From Lycium barbarum (lineage: Eukaryota > Streptophyta > Magnoliopsida > Solanales > Solanaceae): 64,000 nucleotides of DNA. Shown one piece after another: positions 46,752-58,859 of this stretch. Under the pieces are notes generated by a model. It was not told the origin of the DNA and did no database searches. It saw only the letters and a list, made by a program, of their open reading frames with translations. The DNA is taken from positions 6,858,965-6,922,964 of the forward strand of contig NC_083344.1 of assembly GCF_019175385.1 (NCBI RefSeq), written 5' to 3'. Both the position numbers and the translations under genes were made by a program. Numbering within the stretch: the stretch's first letter is position 1; each line of letters starts with the position of its first letter.

Positions 46752-46858
<107 letters not shown>

Positions 46859-49080
46859 GCATAAGAGCCCAATCAAAAGCCACAACTATATCGGAGTGAT
46901 GTAAGGTCGGTAGCCTCCGATTGTATTATGGAATAATCATCGTCGCATTGTCTCACCTTGAAGGAACAATTATTATGAGGTGAGACTATCAATGAAGAAT
47001 AGCATTAAGAGAAAACATAGAATAAGATCATAAATGTCATAAGACATCAATTCATATACTTTGGAAGATTTAGAAATAAAGTCACTATCCATGAATAGAT
47101 TGAGAAATCAATAAATAGCTCGACATTCTCATATCGTCGTTGATATCGTAAACTTGGAACCTTTAAACATAAGATCGTTCTCATCATAATAATATTCTCA
47201 TTTTTGACATCATCGTTGTCATGGAAAACATATCCATCGTCTTTATCAGAAGAGCTCACATAATCACAAACTTTGGTTTGGAAAATACGAATATTTTGGA
47301 AAAGACTTATGGATTATCAGGAAGGAAATCATGCCTTGGAATCTTAGACTTTTTAACTTTTGATAACAAGGAAAATATGGAAACATTTATGAAATATTAA
47401 CCTAGGGATCATGCCTTTGAAAGAAAGAGACGAGCCTTAACATACTTGTTCCACTTCCTATTAGCTATGCTTATTCGCCCGAGCTCGAAATCCTACATTT
47501 AAGAGGATTTACGTCGACGTTAGCCTCTTTATCGGACACTTATTCCAAGTTGCAAATCAAACTATTTTATATTCTGCCGAAAATCGGGCAGCACCTCCCC
47601 TGTTTATATGCCTAGCCCGAAATCAGTATATCAAAAACCAATTAACAACAACAATACAAACATCCTACAAAATAAATATATGTATCTTCACCAAAAATTC
47701 TCTTCAAACGTCAATCCATAATTCAACAACATCAACGCAACAACTATAGCTTTATTCTTGCAAATATTCCTTAATCAAAGTTGATAAAGAGAGAGATTTA
47801 ATGATTCATACCTTATTTTTATGAAGGTAGCAAAATATTCATCATTTACTTGTTCCCAAGCCAACTCCAACACCAAACGAAATTATAATCGCGTCTATGC
47901 GTTGCCCGGACTTCGATTGGTATTTCGTAGCTTGAATTTTTGCTCAAAATCTCACTTTTCGGTGGTATAAGAGCCCCTTTTCTTGGCTGAATTTTCTGGA
48001 ATTTTCAGAGCATTTTTTATGATGAAAAATGGAATTTTTAGCCCTTTTTATAATACTTAAGTCGGCGTCACTGTAGCTGCAGTGCTGTAGCAGTACTGTA
48101 GCAGTGTTGTTTCTGCGTCGACAGTTCAGTTTGTAACGTCTATAATTCTCTACTCCGATGTCCTATCAACAAACGGTTTGTTGCATTACAAACTAGACTT
48201 GACGAACTTCATTTTTGGCTTTTGAAACACCTTAAAACTCTATATATACTAGGAGATATGCGCCTTCAAAGTTGACTAAAAATCCTTCCAGCATTTCTCA
48301 AATTTTTGTCGAACTTATTTTCTTCAATTTGCTCGATCTCGAAATATTCCGAAACTCTCCATACATGATATTTATCACTTATTATACTAATAATGTCCAT
48401 GTTCTCGTGTTTCAAAATACTCTTTCCCGATTACGACTTACGAGATCATAATTCACCCTTTTTCTTCGTTGTTACGTACTTTCCATGGCTTGTGCCTTTC
48501 AAAACATCATGGGACGTCTCCGACACTCCATTACTACGGTGAGGTACATGTCATACTCATGCTCTGAAAACGCGGGGTATAACATAATGCATCTATTTAA
48601 AATAGTAAAATTTACTTGGCATAGGTTCCATTATTACCTATTTATGAAACATAACTAAACTTTTCAATAATTATATTTATTAGCTAAAATATAACATATT
48701 TACTTCATATAGTTACCATTTTTTACCACTCATCTGATAACTTCCCACACCCCTAAATTTAAGCCAACAAAAACGTCTCTCTCCTATCCCCCTAAATACA
48801 TGCCATTATTCACAATATCCCTTAATTTCCTCCAATTTCAAATCAGTTTTACAATTCTTCAACTTCCTTTTTTTTTTATCTCTAATTAACTACTCATTAA
48901 TTTCACTCATGATTCAAATCTAATTCCCAAAAAAGGTAAGATTCTATACTGATTTTTAATTTTCACCGTGTATTTAACCTATATTTTCGGGGGTTTTTTT
49001 CCGTTTGAATCAGGAATGCAACCCTAAATAATTAATTATCAGTGTTTGTTCTTGGTTGTTATTTCTTAGATTCAAGTGAA

Positions 49081-52000
49081 ATGGCTAAGAAAGCTTCTAC
49101 TCTGATGAGAAATACATGTATAGAACCCGAATTAGAGATTCCTAATTTTTCTTTGGGAATTTCTCAACTTGAAACTGCCATTGCAGGCTCTTATGCTGAG
49201 AATCGTTCAAAAAGAATTAACGGTCCTAGGCGTTCTGCTAATTATGTTGATTCGAAGAGTAAACAATAAGAAAAGGTGAAAAAGGTTTCTCAAATGGAGA
49301 AACAAAAGAAGAGAAAGGCTGGTGACAATGTTGCTAATGTTAAGGGCAAAAAAATTGCTAAAGCCAAACATAATGTGGATGAGGATGATGATGCAGAGGT
49401 ATATTTATGTTGTATTTTCAGTATATTTAGTTCGTTTATTTTTTTTAGTTCAGTTATTACAGATCTGTGAATTAACCAGATCTATATTTTATGTGCATTT
49501 TAAGTATATTTTCTATTGTTATTTTTTTACACATGTTTCTTCAGTTAATTCGTGTTTATTGTTCTTCACCATAACTGTAATTTTTAAGATTTTTAACTAT
49601 ATTTGTGTATATTTTGTTGACAGTTATTACAGTTCTATAATTTACATATTCAGTCAATATATGTCATTATATTTTCAGTATATTCATATATATTTATTGT
49701 TGAATTACATTATATTTTTTCATTGTCAATCACTGTTTTGTTTTATATTTGTATATATTTTTGGTTAATCTCTTTTTTACCTGATTGTGTTCACTGTTTT
49801 TTGTCAATCATACATGTTTTTTGGCATGTTGTTTCACGTCTAAAGTTTTGGTTACTAAGCACCCTGTTGTGGCACCATCTATGTGTAGATACATGAATGT
49901 TAATATAATGCAAGATATTAGAGGCAAACTAACAGACCCACAGATGGATATGTTTAGGAATTCTTGTTTTGGTAAATATCTCAGAATGCAGCAATTGGAT
50001 GTACAAGCACAGATTTTTTGGTGCTTTATGGTCAAAGAACTTAGGGGCAGTACATATAGGTGTTTTACATTTGAAATAAATGGTAAAGTTCTGCGTTTTG
50101 GCCTTAGAGAATTTGCACTGATCACTGGGCTAGATTGTGTCTCTGATGAAAACGATTTTGTTTATGATAACTCAAAACCGAATAGGCTTATGGTTGAATA
50201 TTTTGGTAGAAATGAGAAGAACCAACTGCCAGTTAAAAGACACGAGCTTATTGAGCGTTTCAACAAGACAGTTTGGGATGATAAAGGGGATGACGCAGTC
50301 AAGATGGCAATATTGTATTTCATAAATACGTTGGTACATTGTGGTGAGCCAAACTCAACAAACATACCAAGGATCCATTTTGATATTGCAGAGGACGGGA
50401 GATATAATGAGTATCCTTGGGGTAAAGATTCGTTTAGAGAATTGGTTGTAAGCATCGGGCAGAAATATGCTGGTTTTAAGAAATATTATAGGATTCATAG
50501 GTTGCTACTTGCTATGCAAGTTTGGTTGTATGAATGTTGCTCAAAAGTCCCGTCCACCATTGTAGTTAAGACGGGGAATTTAGTTCCTAGAATTTTGAAC
50601 TGGCGGACTACGGAAGGAAAACCAGAATTCAAGAGATTGATGGATGGCATGTTCAGAGACGACAAAAACCCGGTAAACTAGTTTTTTAACAAACTGAACA
50701 GTTATATTTGTTTGTGTCCTTTACCATTTAACTGTTTTAATATGTTTGTTTTTCATGGTATATTTTGACTATATTTATAAAGTAAGTCATTTGTGATCAA
50801 TATATTTTGACTATATTTTCCTCATATTTTAGTATGTTACCAATGTAGATATATATGGTAATGTAGTTTCTATATTTTGTTGCTCACAGTCTTGTAGATT
50901 TGACGAAGTTGTGCCAACACCCCATGAGTTGGAAACTCTTAATTTGCCTCCTATTGCACATGATATACCAGATGTCAAACATGGAGTTGATGGTGTACAT
51001 GGTACTGATTTGGTAGACGATGATTTTAGTACCACACCACCGCATCTGTTCAGTGGCAAACAGCAACAAAGGAGTGCCAATTCTAATTCTCCGCGATGCA
51101 AGAAACGGACACAATTTCCCGTTTCTATTTCTCCTTCCAGGAAACAACCATCACGGAAGGAATCTCGGATAAAAGGAACAAGGAAACAAGATGCACCTAC
51201 AGGACCCGGAACAAATGAGTTTAAACTGATAAGGGAAGAGATTCAGATTTTCAAGAAAGAAGTAGACGTTTTGTTTTCAATATGTTTTTGTTACTTCATA
51301 TTGCTTGTGTCAAGTAATTAACAATTCTAATTCTATTTTTTGTGTTTCAAAACTGTAGGTGTTTGACTACATAGATAACAATTTCAAAAAGTTGTTAGAT
51401 GTAATAAAGGGCAATCAAACACCAAATAAGGTAAAAATCAAAACTAAAAGTTATGTTCATTAAATACATTACAGGCATTAACAAGCCGGTTTCCTTTTTT
51501 ATTAATAAGATATTTTTTTTTGAAGCTCGCTGATAGTAAAGCCCCGTCACATCAACATGATGTTGGCATACGACACTCACATGAGAAAAGCCAACGTCAT
51601 CGTTCTGATAAAGGCACACCAACTGTCAACGATGTAGTCGAAGACAACACGGTAAAAATGGAAATTATTAACTTTTTAAGTTATTTTGATATATTTATTG
51701 GAAGACTTTATATTTTTTTTTGGGAAAATTTTAAAGGTCGGAGACACAATGTTGCAAGCTGACTTACATACTGATGGTGGGATTTCTCAAGGCAATCAAA
51801 GTGGCGGTGCAGTAAAGTTTTCAACCAAAGAGAATCAAGGTGGTGGTGCAACTTCCGCGCAAAGGAGTCATCCAGTGGTACTCATTTTTTCTTTCACTTT
51901 GTTATATTTGCAGTATATTTTTCAAAGTAAAAATATTGAAATTTTATTTGTGTTTAGTATTACCTATAGTGTATTTACATATATATTTTTCACATAGTCA

Positions 52001-54678
52001 TTTGTTAGTAGTGTCCCATTTGATGTATCTATTTGTGCTATTTTTGTTATGATTGTGTTTATATATAATAGTAGTGCTATATTTGTTTTGGATTGATATT
52101 TTAATAGTTGTTTTTCATATATATTTTGCTATATTTTAATTATATTTTGATTATTATGTTCAAGGTTACTTATTTTGGTTTCTGTTGACTATATTTCAGA
52201 TATATTTTTCATATATTTTGTCTATATTTATATGAAACATTTAACTTTCATAGCAGTGCTATATATGTGTATTTGTTTTACTAATGCCTTTAAATTTATT
52301 TGAACCATGTTTTTATTGTTTTAGGTTGAGGCAGTTGGGTTGCCAATTAATGATCCGGTTTCTGTTGTTGATGTGGATAAAGAAACCGAAGTTAAAAGTG
52401 ATGCACAAACAGATAGAGTGCCCATAACACCAATCCATTTAAAATTTGATGTAAGTACTGAAATGTGACTTTTAAGTGTCAATCACATATCGTTTTGATA
52501 AGCAATAATTGACAAACACCAGTCGTTTTTTTTTTTTTTCAAGAATCTCAGCAAACCGGTGATATGGAGAATGCTAATGCCGAATTTACCGCATCAGAGG
52601 AAATGATAGAGGACTTCTAGTCAACTGTCCTTTAGCATCTGTTATTCCTCTCGGTCCTCCTCCAGTACCACGCGATGATCAAGCCGATTTGTCAAGTTTA
52701 AGGACCCTCAGAATCCGGACGATAACCCGGTAACGATCTCTCAGTGGATGATTCCTGATTCTCAGATACCAATTCAACTTGGAGTACAACCAACAACTGG
52801 ACAAATTTCAACTAATGAAACTGAATAGCAAGTTGGAGTACAACCGATCGTTGGCTACAGTTCAAGTGATGAAACTGGACAACAAGTTCCTATACAACCA
52901 AATGCGGGTCAAAGCTCAAGTGGTGAGACTGCACAGCTTTCAAATCCTGAAAAACAAATCATTGTCCATCCAGGGGCTGCCCGAGAAAGGAAACCAAGCA
53001 AATACAACCTATCCCCTTACTGTCCCAATTTCAGCTCAGCGGGTTCTTCTGTCAAAAATATCAGTCCTTTCATTTATCAGAAAAAACACCCATTTGTTGA
53101 GCACCCTATCAATGCCCCGTTAGATACTTCGTTTCTTCAAGAATATCAAAAGTGGCTTGAGAAGGATCTGTTGAAATCGCACGACAAAAAGTAATTATTT
53201 TCACAACTTATTTTTTTAGTTTTCCAGAAATAAATTCTTAATAAACTTAACGTATGTTCTTTCCATTGTTGATATACAGGAAACCAAAGGAAGATCATTA
53301 CAGAAAGAACAAGGAAGGGCTGGATCCCGCGGATGCTGAACTTCGGTTACATTTAGGCGTTACAGCCGTATCCGACAAAAACTGGTTCTACTTGTTATCT
53401 ATGGATGGGCAAATTTGGACTGATGAGGTTTGATGTCTTTCTGCTTGTTATCTAAGTTTTTTATGTTTTATAATAGAATTACAGTGTGATGTATCTAGAG
53501 TATATTTTTTACTATATTTGACATATATATATATCACAATTCTGTACTTACATTAAGACTGTATTGTATTTTAAAAATATTTTCATCATTATATTTGCAC
53601 TATATTTAATATAGAGACATTAATTTATTAGTTGAGCATAGTACTGATTAAGTATACAGAATTGTATTTTTGATATATTTAAGAGTATATTTCACTATAT
53701 TTAATATATATACAACAATAGTTTTATTGAACATAGTATTGATTATAGTCACTGAATTGATGTTTTTATAGCATATTGATGTTATTTTCTACTACCTACG
53801 CAAGAAGGGGAAGTATCACAATAACAACAATTATACATTCACCACTGTCAGCTGTATTTTTCATACTTTAGTTGTTGAAATTTACACATCTTGGGAAAAC
53901 CCTGATTCATCCACATGTGTCGCCAGTAAGGAAGATGAACTGTGTTAGTACATTAACGGGCACGAGCTGTTGGCTAATGTACCATGGTATACTGTTGACA
54001 ACGTACTAATTCCTGTCAACGTAAAAGAGGAAAATCACTGGATTTTGGTTGTGATATCATTCACTGACAGGTGTGCTCTCATCTTTTGAAAAAATCATTC
54101 ATTTTTCTACAAAATTTATATGTTTGTTTTTTTCGTATTTTTTCTTTTTGCAAACAGGTGCATCTACGTATACAACTCATACCGAGCTGCAGGGCATGAT
54201 GCTGTCATTAGAGCCGGAATGAAAATGTTGGCTACTCTTGTGACACACAGTCTACAAATGACTGATTTCTATGAGAAGAAGGCGGATATAGATTTTGCCA
54301 CACATCCTTCTTACAGAAACAGAGAACAGACCGACAACTTTGACATTGTGAATGTAGACAATCTCCCGCAACAAGCGCATGTAAGAATCTCTTCCAATAA
54401 AAAACACAATAAATACATCTATTTTTTCTTGGGTTTTGATCATTTTTTTCAGGGATTGTGGTGTGTATGTGGCAGCCTTTGCTGAATACTTGAGCTCAAG
54501 TGATGTCATCCCAACCGAATTCGATGCAAAGTTACTCCGTATGAGATACAGTGCCCCTTTATGCGACTATGCATGGGATAAGTCAAACAACAATGCATCA
54601 AGTGATAATGAGCTGCCTCCAAGACCAATTAGACCGGCAGTTGATTACGATGCAGTTAATAAAGAGGATCTTGATTAG
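49081..54678 (+). pseudogene. DUF1985 and Ulp1/C48-type cysteine protease gene of the MULE
   Basis: Ulp1 proteases cleave SUMO-type conjugates; in plant MULEs their role is unknown. Exon 1 starts at ATG 49081 (MAKKASTLMRNTC) and has an in-frame TAA at 49267, then a Lys-rich stretch. The DUF1985 exon (about 49845-50671) includes TYRCFTFEINGKVLRFGLRE, FALITGL and RIHRLLLAMQVWLYECC. Small low-complexity exons follow at about 50890-51265, 51360-51430, 51527-51651, 51737-51877 and 52325-52450. Stops lie at 52618, 52826 and 53946. The protease exons carry KEENHWILVVIS (His at 54035), VYNSY (Asn at 54174 where the catalytic Asp is expected), LPQQ and DCGVYV (Cys at 54457). The last intron acceptor needs one more base to keep frame. 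The end is TAG at 54676. It is decayed, with at least four stops, a frameshift and a lost catalytic Asp. Confidence 0.85.
52775..52936 (+). repeat. Three 54-bp units inside the Ulp1 gene
   Basis: Three 18-codon repeats: QLGVQPTTGQISTNETE plus a stop, QVGVQPIVGYSSSDETGQ, QVPIQPNAGQSSSGETAQ. They form a Gln/Ser/Thr-rich linker upstream of the protease domain. The stop at 52826 is where the other units have Gln. Confidence 0.85.
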
Positions 54679-55376
54679 GCCACCAAGTCTTTTGTGTTTT
54701 TTATTTTCATGTTGAACAATAGCATAGTTCGTTGCCACTTTTGTTGTTGTTTTTTTCATTTTGGACATATCGTTTCATGTGCAGTAATGTTTTTTAGGAT
54801 GATTAATGTTGAACACCACCTTATGGTTTTTATATTGTTGTTTCTTTCAAGTATGTTATTTTTTCAATGCATAAATTCCATTTTCATTTTCTATGAAATG
54901 TATTCATTTAACATAGTAGTATATCTAACCATTTAAATACAGTCGAAATATACAAAAAATATAACTTAGATATATTCCATAAGTCCATTTTTAATGTACA
55001 GTGTGTTACAAAAGTTAAAATTTCATCTAAATACACTTCAAATATATGTAAAATATATATGAAATACAGTTAACAGTAAACCAGAATAAGTATTATCTAC
55101 CAGATCAAACAAAATGCAACTAAAATATAGCCAAAATATATATGAAATACAACTATTAAAGCATAAATCCAAAACAAAAGGTCAAATCAGTTTACATAGA
55201 GTAGACTTTCCAAATCTCATTAAACCACCAATATAGCATAACATCGGAAAACATCGGATGTTCAACCATGTGAAATACAATCATACTAGAATAATATGAA
55301 TTCAAGATGAATTCATATATTATTTTTAACAGAAATTTAAAGTAGAATTGTCTTAACAAATAAAATCAAAATGGAC
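54679..55376. other. Intergenic spacer between the convergent MULE genes
   Basis: About 700 bp, AT-rich, dense in TATATTT motifs that switch strand near its centre. It presumably holds both 3' ends. No gene is seen. Confidence 0.6.
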
Positions 55377-58221
55377 TTATTTCTTCTTCTTATTGAGCTG
55401 CGGATTATCACACGAACACCTGTTATGACCAAGACGTCCACATTTACCGCAAGCATTCCTGCGTTTACCAATCATCAACTGCTGTAATGGCTTGTCCCTC
55501 TTCTTTTTTGGCCTCCCAGAGGGTCTCTTATAGATCAGTGGCATAACAACTTCATCTGATATACTTTTAGGAACATTCCACTCGATCTCATCGGGAAGAG
55601 GATCAACCGGCACATCATATGTGTTCACAACTGTTTCTGGCTTGAATAATTCCGAACAATATGCATCAGCAGTCAAATTTTTATTCTTCAATACTGCCCA
55701 TGCATGAGAACACGGTATCTCGTCCAGTTGGAACATCCTGCAGCTGCAAGTTTTCTTCTTCAAATTGATTATGAAACGCCTCGGTCCATCATTCACTGTG
55801 TAAACATATTCAGTTGACGCTTCAACCTGAGAACCATTTAACCAATAAACAAGCATTAACCTGAGCAGGTTTACCATATTGGGAATATAGATAAATATAG
55901 ATTAGATATAGTAAAATATAGATTAAAATTTTGTGTTGTAAACAAAGACACCCTCATTCGTATTGATTTGTACTCGTTGATCGACAACATCTCTTGATAC
56001 CTCCTCATCAGTGTTGTGAATGTGTAGGTACCATTTTTTCTATTTGTGCAATTCCATCTACCAAACATCTTCCTCACTTCTTCAAGGAAATCAAAAATAT
56101 GTAACTCTCTTGCAGCAACCAGTTTTCCATTAATACATTCGACTATATTCGAAGTCATTGTCGATCCTCTGTTAACCGGTGAATAAAGCCTAGACCATTT
56201 ATCCCTTCCAGCATCTTCTAGGTATCGTTTTACCCGAATATCAACATTCCCAATCTTCTCCATCAATTTATCGAACTCATCCTGGATGTATGTCTTCGCT
56301 AGTGAATAAAATATAGGACTGAACACCTCACTGTTTGTTGTGTATTGCTTTGTCACATTTTCCACAAATGCCATATACAAGCCAAATGAGGAACAGTAGG
56401 ATACACCTTAGAACCCTAGAAACTGCGTGTATTATGTTTTCATGTCTGTCAGACACGACATACATATTTTGCCTAACACCATAAGCTTGCTTGAACAGTT
56501 CAAAGAACCACGTCTGGGACTTATTATTCTCAGAATCTATTACACCATACGCTAGTGGTAGGATATTTCCTACAAAAATCAGTATATATTTATAATATAT
56601 TCAACACATATTTTAACTGAATTTGATCTGACACTGTGTTTTTAGCAACATTATTAATAAAACAACAGTATATATTTACAATATATTCACCACATATTTA
56701 CAGTGTATTTCAGCATATATTATTCACAAATTAACACCAGCAATATATCCAGTGTATGTTGTTAGCAACTTTATTTGCAAATCAATAGCATATTGTATGT
56801 TTTTAGCAGCTTTATTTGCAAATCAATAGCATATTGTTTTATTTATAAAAAAAAACATTCATAGAATAGAATTACACATACGTGCTCCATCCAAAGTACT
56901 TGCCGACACAATTGTACCATTATACGTTGATTTAAGGTGTGCACCATCCACTACAACTATTGGTCTACAACACTTGAATCCCTTTATGAATACTTTGAGT
57001 GCTACAAACAAATACATAAACTCATATTCTGGTGATTTATGCATTTTAACAACCAATCCAGGATACGTTTTATCAAGGATGCATATATATGCCGACAACT
57101 TCTTGTATGAATCAGCTGGGTCACCTCTGAAATCTTTTATAGCCTTCTCTCTAGCTCTCCATGCCATCATATAAGAAACATCTACGCCGAATTCATTTTT
57201 GACATCGTCTATTATATCCCCAGGTGTGACCTTCCTTTTATAGTTAGTTATTTTCGCCTTAACAACCGCGTCTCCAATAAACCAACTTGTTGCTTGTCTT
57301 TGTGAATACACATTGTCCTTCAACGGAGATATATGTTCGTTATCGAAAAATCTAACCCTGAACATTTCAGAATCCCCAATTCTCGACGCTCTGAACTTCC
57401 ATTTACATTCCGGCGATCAACATGCCAGAGTATAGCTAAATAATACAATGCAAATAGTACATACTAAATCAATTAAATACAGTAGAAATATACAAAAAAA
57501 AATCAGAAATATATTGCATCAAACATTTTTTAATAAACAGTGTGATAAACAAGTTAACAAATCATCTCAATATAGTACAAATATAACAAAAATACATCTG
57601 CACTTTCAGTTACCAGAATACATTTAGAAAGTCATACCTTATAGCATTCGATCTCTCTGTTTTGAAATTGAATCTTTCACGAATTGCATATTTCGTCATC
57701 ACAATTTTCACAGTTTCCTTATCTTGGTAAATTTGATCGACAAAAACTCCTTTCGCTTCCGGTTTCGAAATTACCAAATTGTTATCATTCTCAAACAAAA
57801 CAACAGTCTTTCCTGTGGAATCACAAACTTCCATACCATCCCGATTCTCGCTATATCCAATTTGCAGCACATCATCTCTAATAATACGATTACCAGTTGC
57901 ATCATCCTCAACATCAAAATCATGAATACTAACGCACATTGGATACATCCCCAAAACTCTATTTTCTCTCTTAAGCTCAACATACACACGAACTCTCATA
58001 TCGTTGTGTATTTCAATTGGTTGAAAATCGCCTTCAACAATATATTTTATTGAAATAGTTTTTCTGAAAGTATCCATGCCTAATTGATTTGTAATTGTAG
58101 AAACCAACTCATCGTAATTGCAATTATCAGTGAACACAACAGCATCAATTTTGTAATTCACAAAACAGTTCTGATCGTTCCAAAAACCAAAATGACGGAT
58201 CAACGCAGTTACGCTTGTCAT
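55377..58221 (-). pseudogene. MuDR-like (MULE) transposase gene
   Basis: The transposase would cut and join the element ends. It starts at ATG 58221 (MTSVTALIRHFGFWND); exon 1 ends near 57638 (SNAIR). Exon 2 has YTLAC, an in-frame TGA at 57417-57419, SPECKWKFRASRIGDSEMF (the N-terminal MuDR zinc-type domain), TPGDIIDDVKNEFGVDVSY and VVVDGAHLKSTYNGT (first catalytic Asp codon at 56946-56948). An exon after the intron near 56575-56880 carries GNILPLAYGVIDSENNKSQT, WFFELFKQAYGV and VSDRHENII (second Asp). Two frameshifts, near 56405-56415 and 56356-56366, are followed by SNIVECINGK (candidate Glu), a SWIM finger CSCRMFQLDEIPCSH and a zinc knuckle CGKCGRLGHNRCSC, ending at 55377. The domain order is complete, but stop and frameshifts inactivate it. 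Confidence 0.9.
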
Positions 58222-58859
58222 TATCCTGTTGTTTTCGAATACAACAATGTGTTATATTCAATTTAGCTGAAACAATAATATTTTGAATCTATGAATCTGA
58301 GTTTTTGTATATTCAAAATTTCAGAAAAGACGAAAAAATAAAAAGGTTGCAGTGAAAACATTGTTACCTCAATTATGAACTCAACTTGAATTCGATATTT
58401 GAACAGATGAAATCAAATATATATTCGTCGTTCTAATCGAGCTCTGTTCACTGGTTTGATATTGTTATTTTTCAAAGATATTTGATGACCTAGTTTTTGA
58501 ACCTTTTTATTTTTGGTTAAAAATATGAATGTACTTTTTTGAATTCAATTTTTTTTGAATTTGTTAGCTGTTTGAATGCGATATGGGATCAGATATGGAA
58601 TGGGAGGATATTTACGTGAATCAGGGAATAATAAAACTGATTATAATTTAAATTGGAACATATTTTGTTTCCATAAATATAGCACTTTCAGTTAGCCCAA
58701 CGTGTGTATTTCCGTTATATTTATACTATATTTTAGTATACCCGTCTACTAGCTAAATATAGAGTCACCTAGCTACGAATTGTAAATATAAAACATGTAG
58801 TTATAGGTTGTTAGAAGGAGCTAAAAGGTAGCTGTTTGTGAAAATTTTACTTTAACATA

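Larger units (their letters stand above)
48605..58850. mobile_element. MULE with Ulp1-type protease and MuDR transposase genes
   Basis: A 10,246-bp Mutator-like element. The ends are GTAAAATTTACTTGG on the left and, inverted, GTAAAATTTTCACAA on the right. The flanks are a 9-bp duplication TTTAAAATA (48596-48604) and TTTAACATA (58851-58859), 8 of 9 identical. Terminal inverted repeats are short and weak, as in several plant MULE groups. Two convergent genes are carried: a DUF1985/Ulp1 gene on the plus strand and a transposase on the minus strand. Both have stops or frameshifts, so the element is immobile by itself. It sits in copia 3, seven bases from the target duplication of LTR E. Confidence 0.85.
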
